Source: Bacteroidia bacterium
GTDB taxonomy: Bacteria; Bacteroidota; Bacteroidia; J057
Reading direction: 5' to 3'
DNA length: 64,000 bases
Assembly: GCA_022760475.1 (NCBI GenBank)
Contig: JALEFZ010000052.1
Coordinates: forward strand, 124,001-188,000
The notes under the pieces were generated by a model. That model made no database searches, was not told where the DNA came from, and saw only the letters and a list, made by a program, of their open reading frames with translations. This document shows, one piece after another, positions 63,340 to 64,000 of the stretch. How positions within the stretch are numbered: position 1 is the stretch's first letter; every line of letters starts with the position of its first letter. Made by a program: the position numbers and the translations under genes.

Positions 63340-64000
63340 TTGGGAATAGGATCTAAAGTCGAAGAATGGTACCACCAAAATGGTCGCCAGTTACCTTGGA
63401 GAGACACCTATGATCCATATCAAATATGGATTGCAGAAGTTATCCTCCAACAAACCCGAATTGAACAAGGAGTAGGATACTTCTACAAATTCATCGAGCG
63501 GTTTCCCAATGTGCAGGAACTCGCTTCCGCAGAACTCGATGAAGTCCTTAAATACTGGGAGGGCTTGGGCTATTACAGCCGTGCAAGAAACCTCCATGCA
63601 GCAGCAGGGCAATTGGTGGATCAGTATGCGGGGAATTTTCCAGAGCATCACAGTGAATTGGTCAAGCTAAAAGGAATAGGACCCTATACAAGTAGGGCGA
63701 TTGGCTCATTTGCCTTTGCCAACCCTACAGGGGTGATCGACGGGAATGTACTGAGGGTCATGAGCCGTGTTCTGGGTGATTCTTCCCCCATTAACCAACA
63801 AAAAACCCGCAAAAACTTCCAGGAAATCATAGACCAATGGGTTGAAGGGCAAAATTCCAGGGCTTTCAATCATGGAATCATGGACATAGGTGCTACCATT
63901 TGTACCCCGCGAAAACCTGGATGTATGATATGCCCCCTGGTAGGATCATGTGTTGCATATGATAAAGGACTGACCCAACTGCTACCTTATAAAGAGAAAA
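63340..64000 (+). CDS. mutY: A/G-specific adenine glycosylase, 3' end cut by window edge
   Basis: At least 220 codons with no stop. It removes adenine from A:8-oxoG mispairs (base-excision repair). From a TTG start at 63340: catalytic Glu33 in WIAEVILQQTR, the helix-hairpin-helix LKGIGPYTSRAIG near 110-122, Asp134 in GVIDGNVLR, and the 4Fe-4S cysteines Cys188, Cys195, Cys198 and Cys204 (C-x6-C-x2-C-x5-C). No ATG exists in this frame between the stop at 63298 and the conserved region, so a TTG (or other non-ATG) start is forced. The 8-oxoG-recognition domain lies outside. It is divergent from HU. Confidence 0.93.
   Translation, partial: MGIGSKVEEWYHQNGRQLPWRDTYDPYQIWIAEVILQQTRIEQGVGYFYKFIERFPNVQELASAELDEVLKYWEGLGYYSRARNLHAAAGQLVDQYAGNFPEHHSELVKLKGIGPYTSRAIGSFAFANPTGVIDGNVLRVMSRVLGDSSPINQQKTRKNFQEIIDQWVEGQNSRAFNHGIMDIGATICTPRKPGCMICPLVGSCVAYDKGLTQLLPYKEK

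Noticed and set aside
1-64000. tRNA, rRNA, CRISPR and insertion sequences
   Set aside because: I looked in all spacers longer than 200 bp on both strands and saw no T-loop/acceptor pairing, direct-repeat array, transposase motif or terminal inverted repeats.

Overview
The window is a chromosomal piece from a member of the Bacteroidota. The evidence is four secreted proteins ending in type IX secretion (T9SS) sorting domains (two of the gliding/CHU_C type B, two of type A), two TonB-type receptors with a carboxypeptidase-like N-terminal domain, several Bacteroidota-specific neighbours (DUF3822-rsmD-coaD; mutY facing HU/TPR/RNase G), lipoproteins, and promoters of the TTG-N17-22-TAnnTTTG type in place of E. 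coli-like -35/-10 boxes. The large PKD-repeat surface proteins and the sterol-desaturase-like hydroxylase would suit a free-living, probably aquatic, gliding or surface-associated lineage such as Saprospiria or Cytophagia; I cannot place it more closely. I see no rRNA, tRNA, CRISPR array, insertion sequence or prophage.

Layout. 1-6 kb: 3' part of a kynurenine-pathway dioxygenase, a SRPBCC protein, a ligase-associated exonuclease, rpoN (sigma-54), a RibD_C/DHFR-like reductase and a stand-alone McrB-like AAA+ ATPase. 6-16.5 kb: two giant divergently transcribed PKD-repeat T9SS substrates that are paralogous at both ends, with a 647-bp control region between them. 16.5-20.4 kb: a small outer-membrane protein preceded by a strongly structured intergenic element, a NYN nuclease-like/cold-shock fusion and serS. 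20.7-25.4 kb: rho, the coaD/rsmD/DUF3822 operon, a secreted barrel-like protein. 25.5-29.8 kb: protoporphyrinogen oxidase, sucD, a small membrane protein and a lipid hydroxylase.

30-40 kb: a lipoprotein, a large beta-barrel receptor, a five-part secreted PQQ-dehydrogenase/cytochrome c/lectin/PA14/T9SS protein and a second T9SS type A protein. 40-46.6 kb: pyrD, two tandem related lipoproteins, an isolated nuoN, and two envelope-glycan genes (a group 4 glycosyltransferase and a WecA/TagO-like phosphosugar transferase). 46.9-55 kb: a three-gene minus-strand block with a 1176-residue outer-membrane protein, a 1262-residue NtrY-like histidine kinase and a membrane protein. 55-64 kb: a TonB receptor with a CxxC plug and a periplasmic thioredoxin separated by a pair of perfect palindromic repeats, two small genes, a possible decayed ORF, then RNase G, a 30-residue ribosomal-protein-like gene, a TPR protein, HU and the 5' part of mutY.

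Most genes are housekeeping or envelope functions. The parts least explained by known families are the structured RNA-like element at 17212-17354, the palindromic repeat family, the orphan McrB, the multi-domain dehydrogenase and the recurrent placement of terminator-like hairpins directly in front of start codons.
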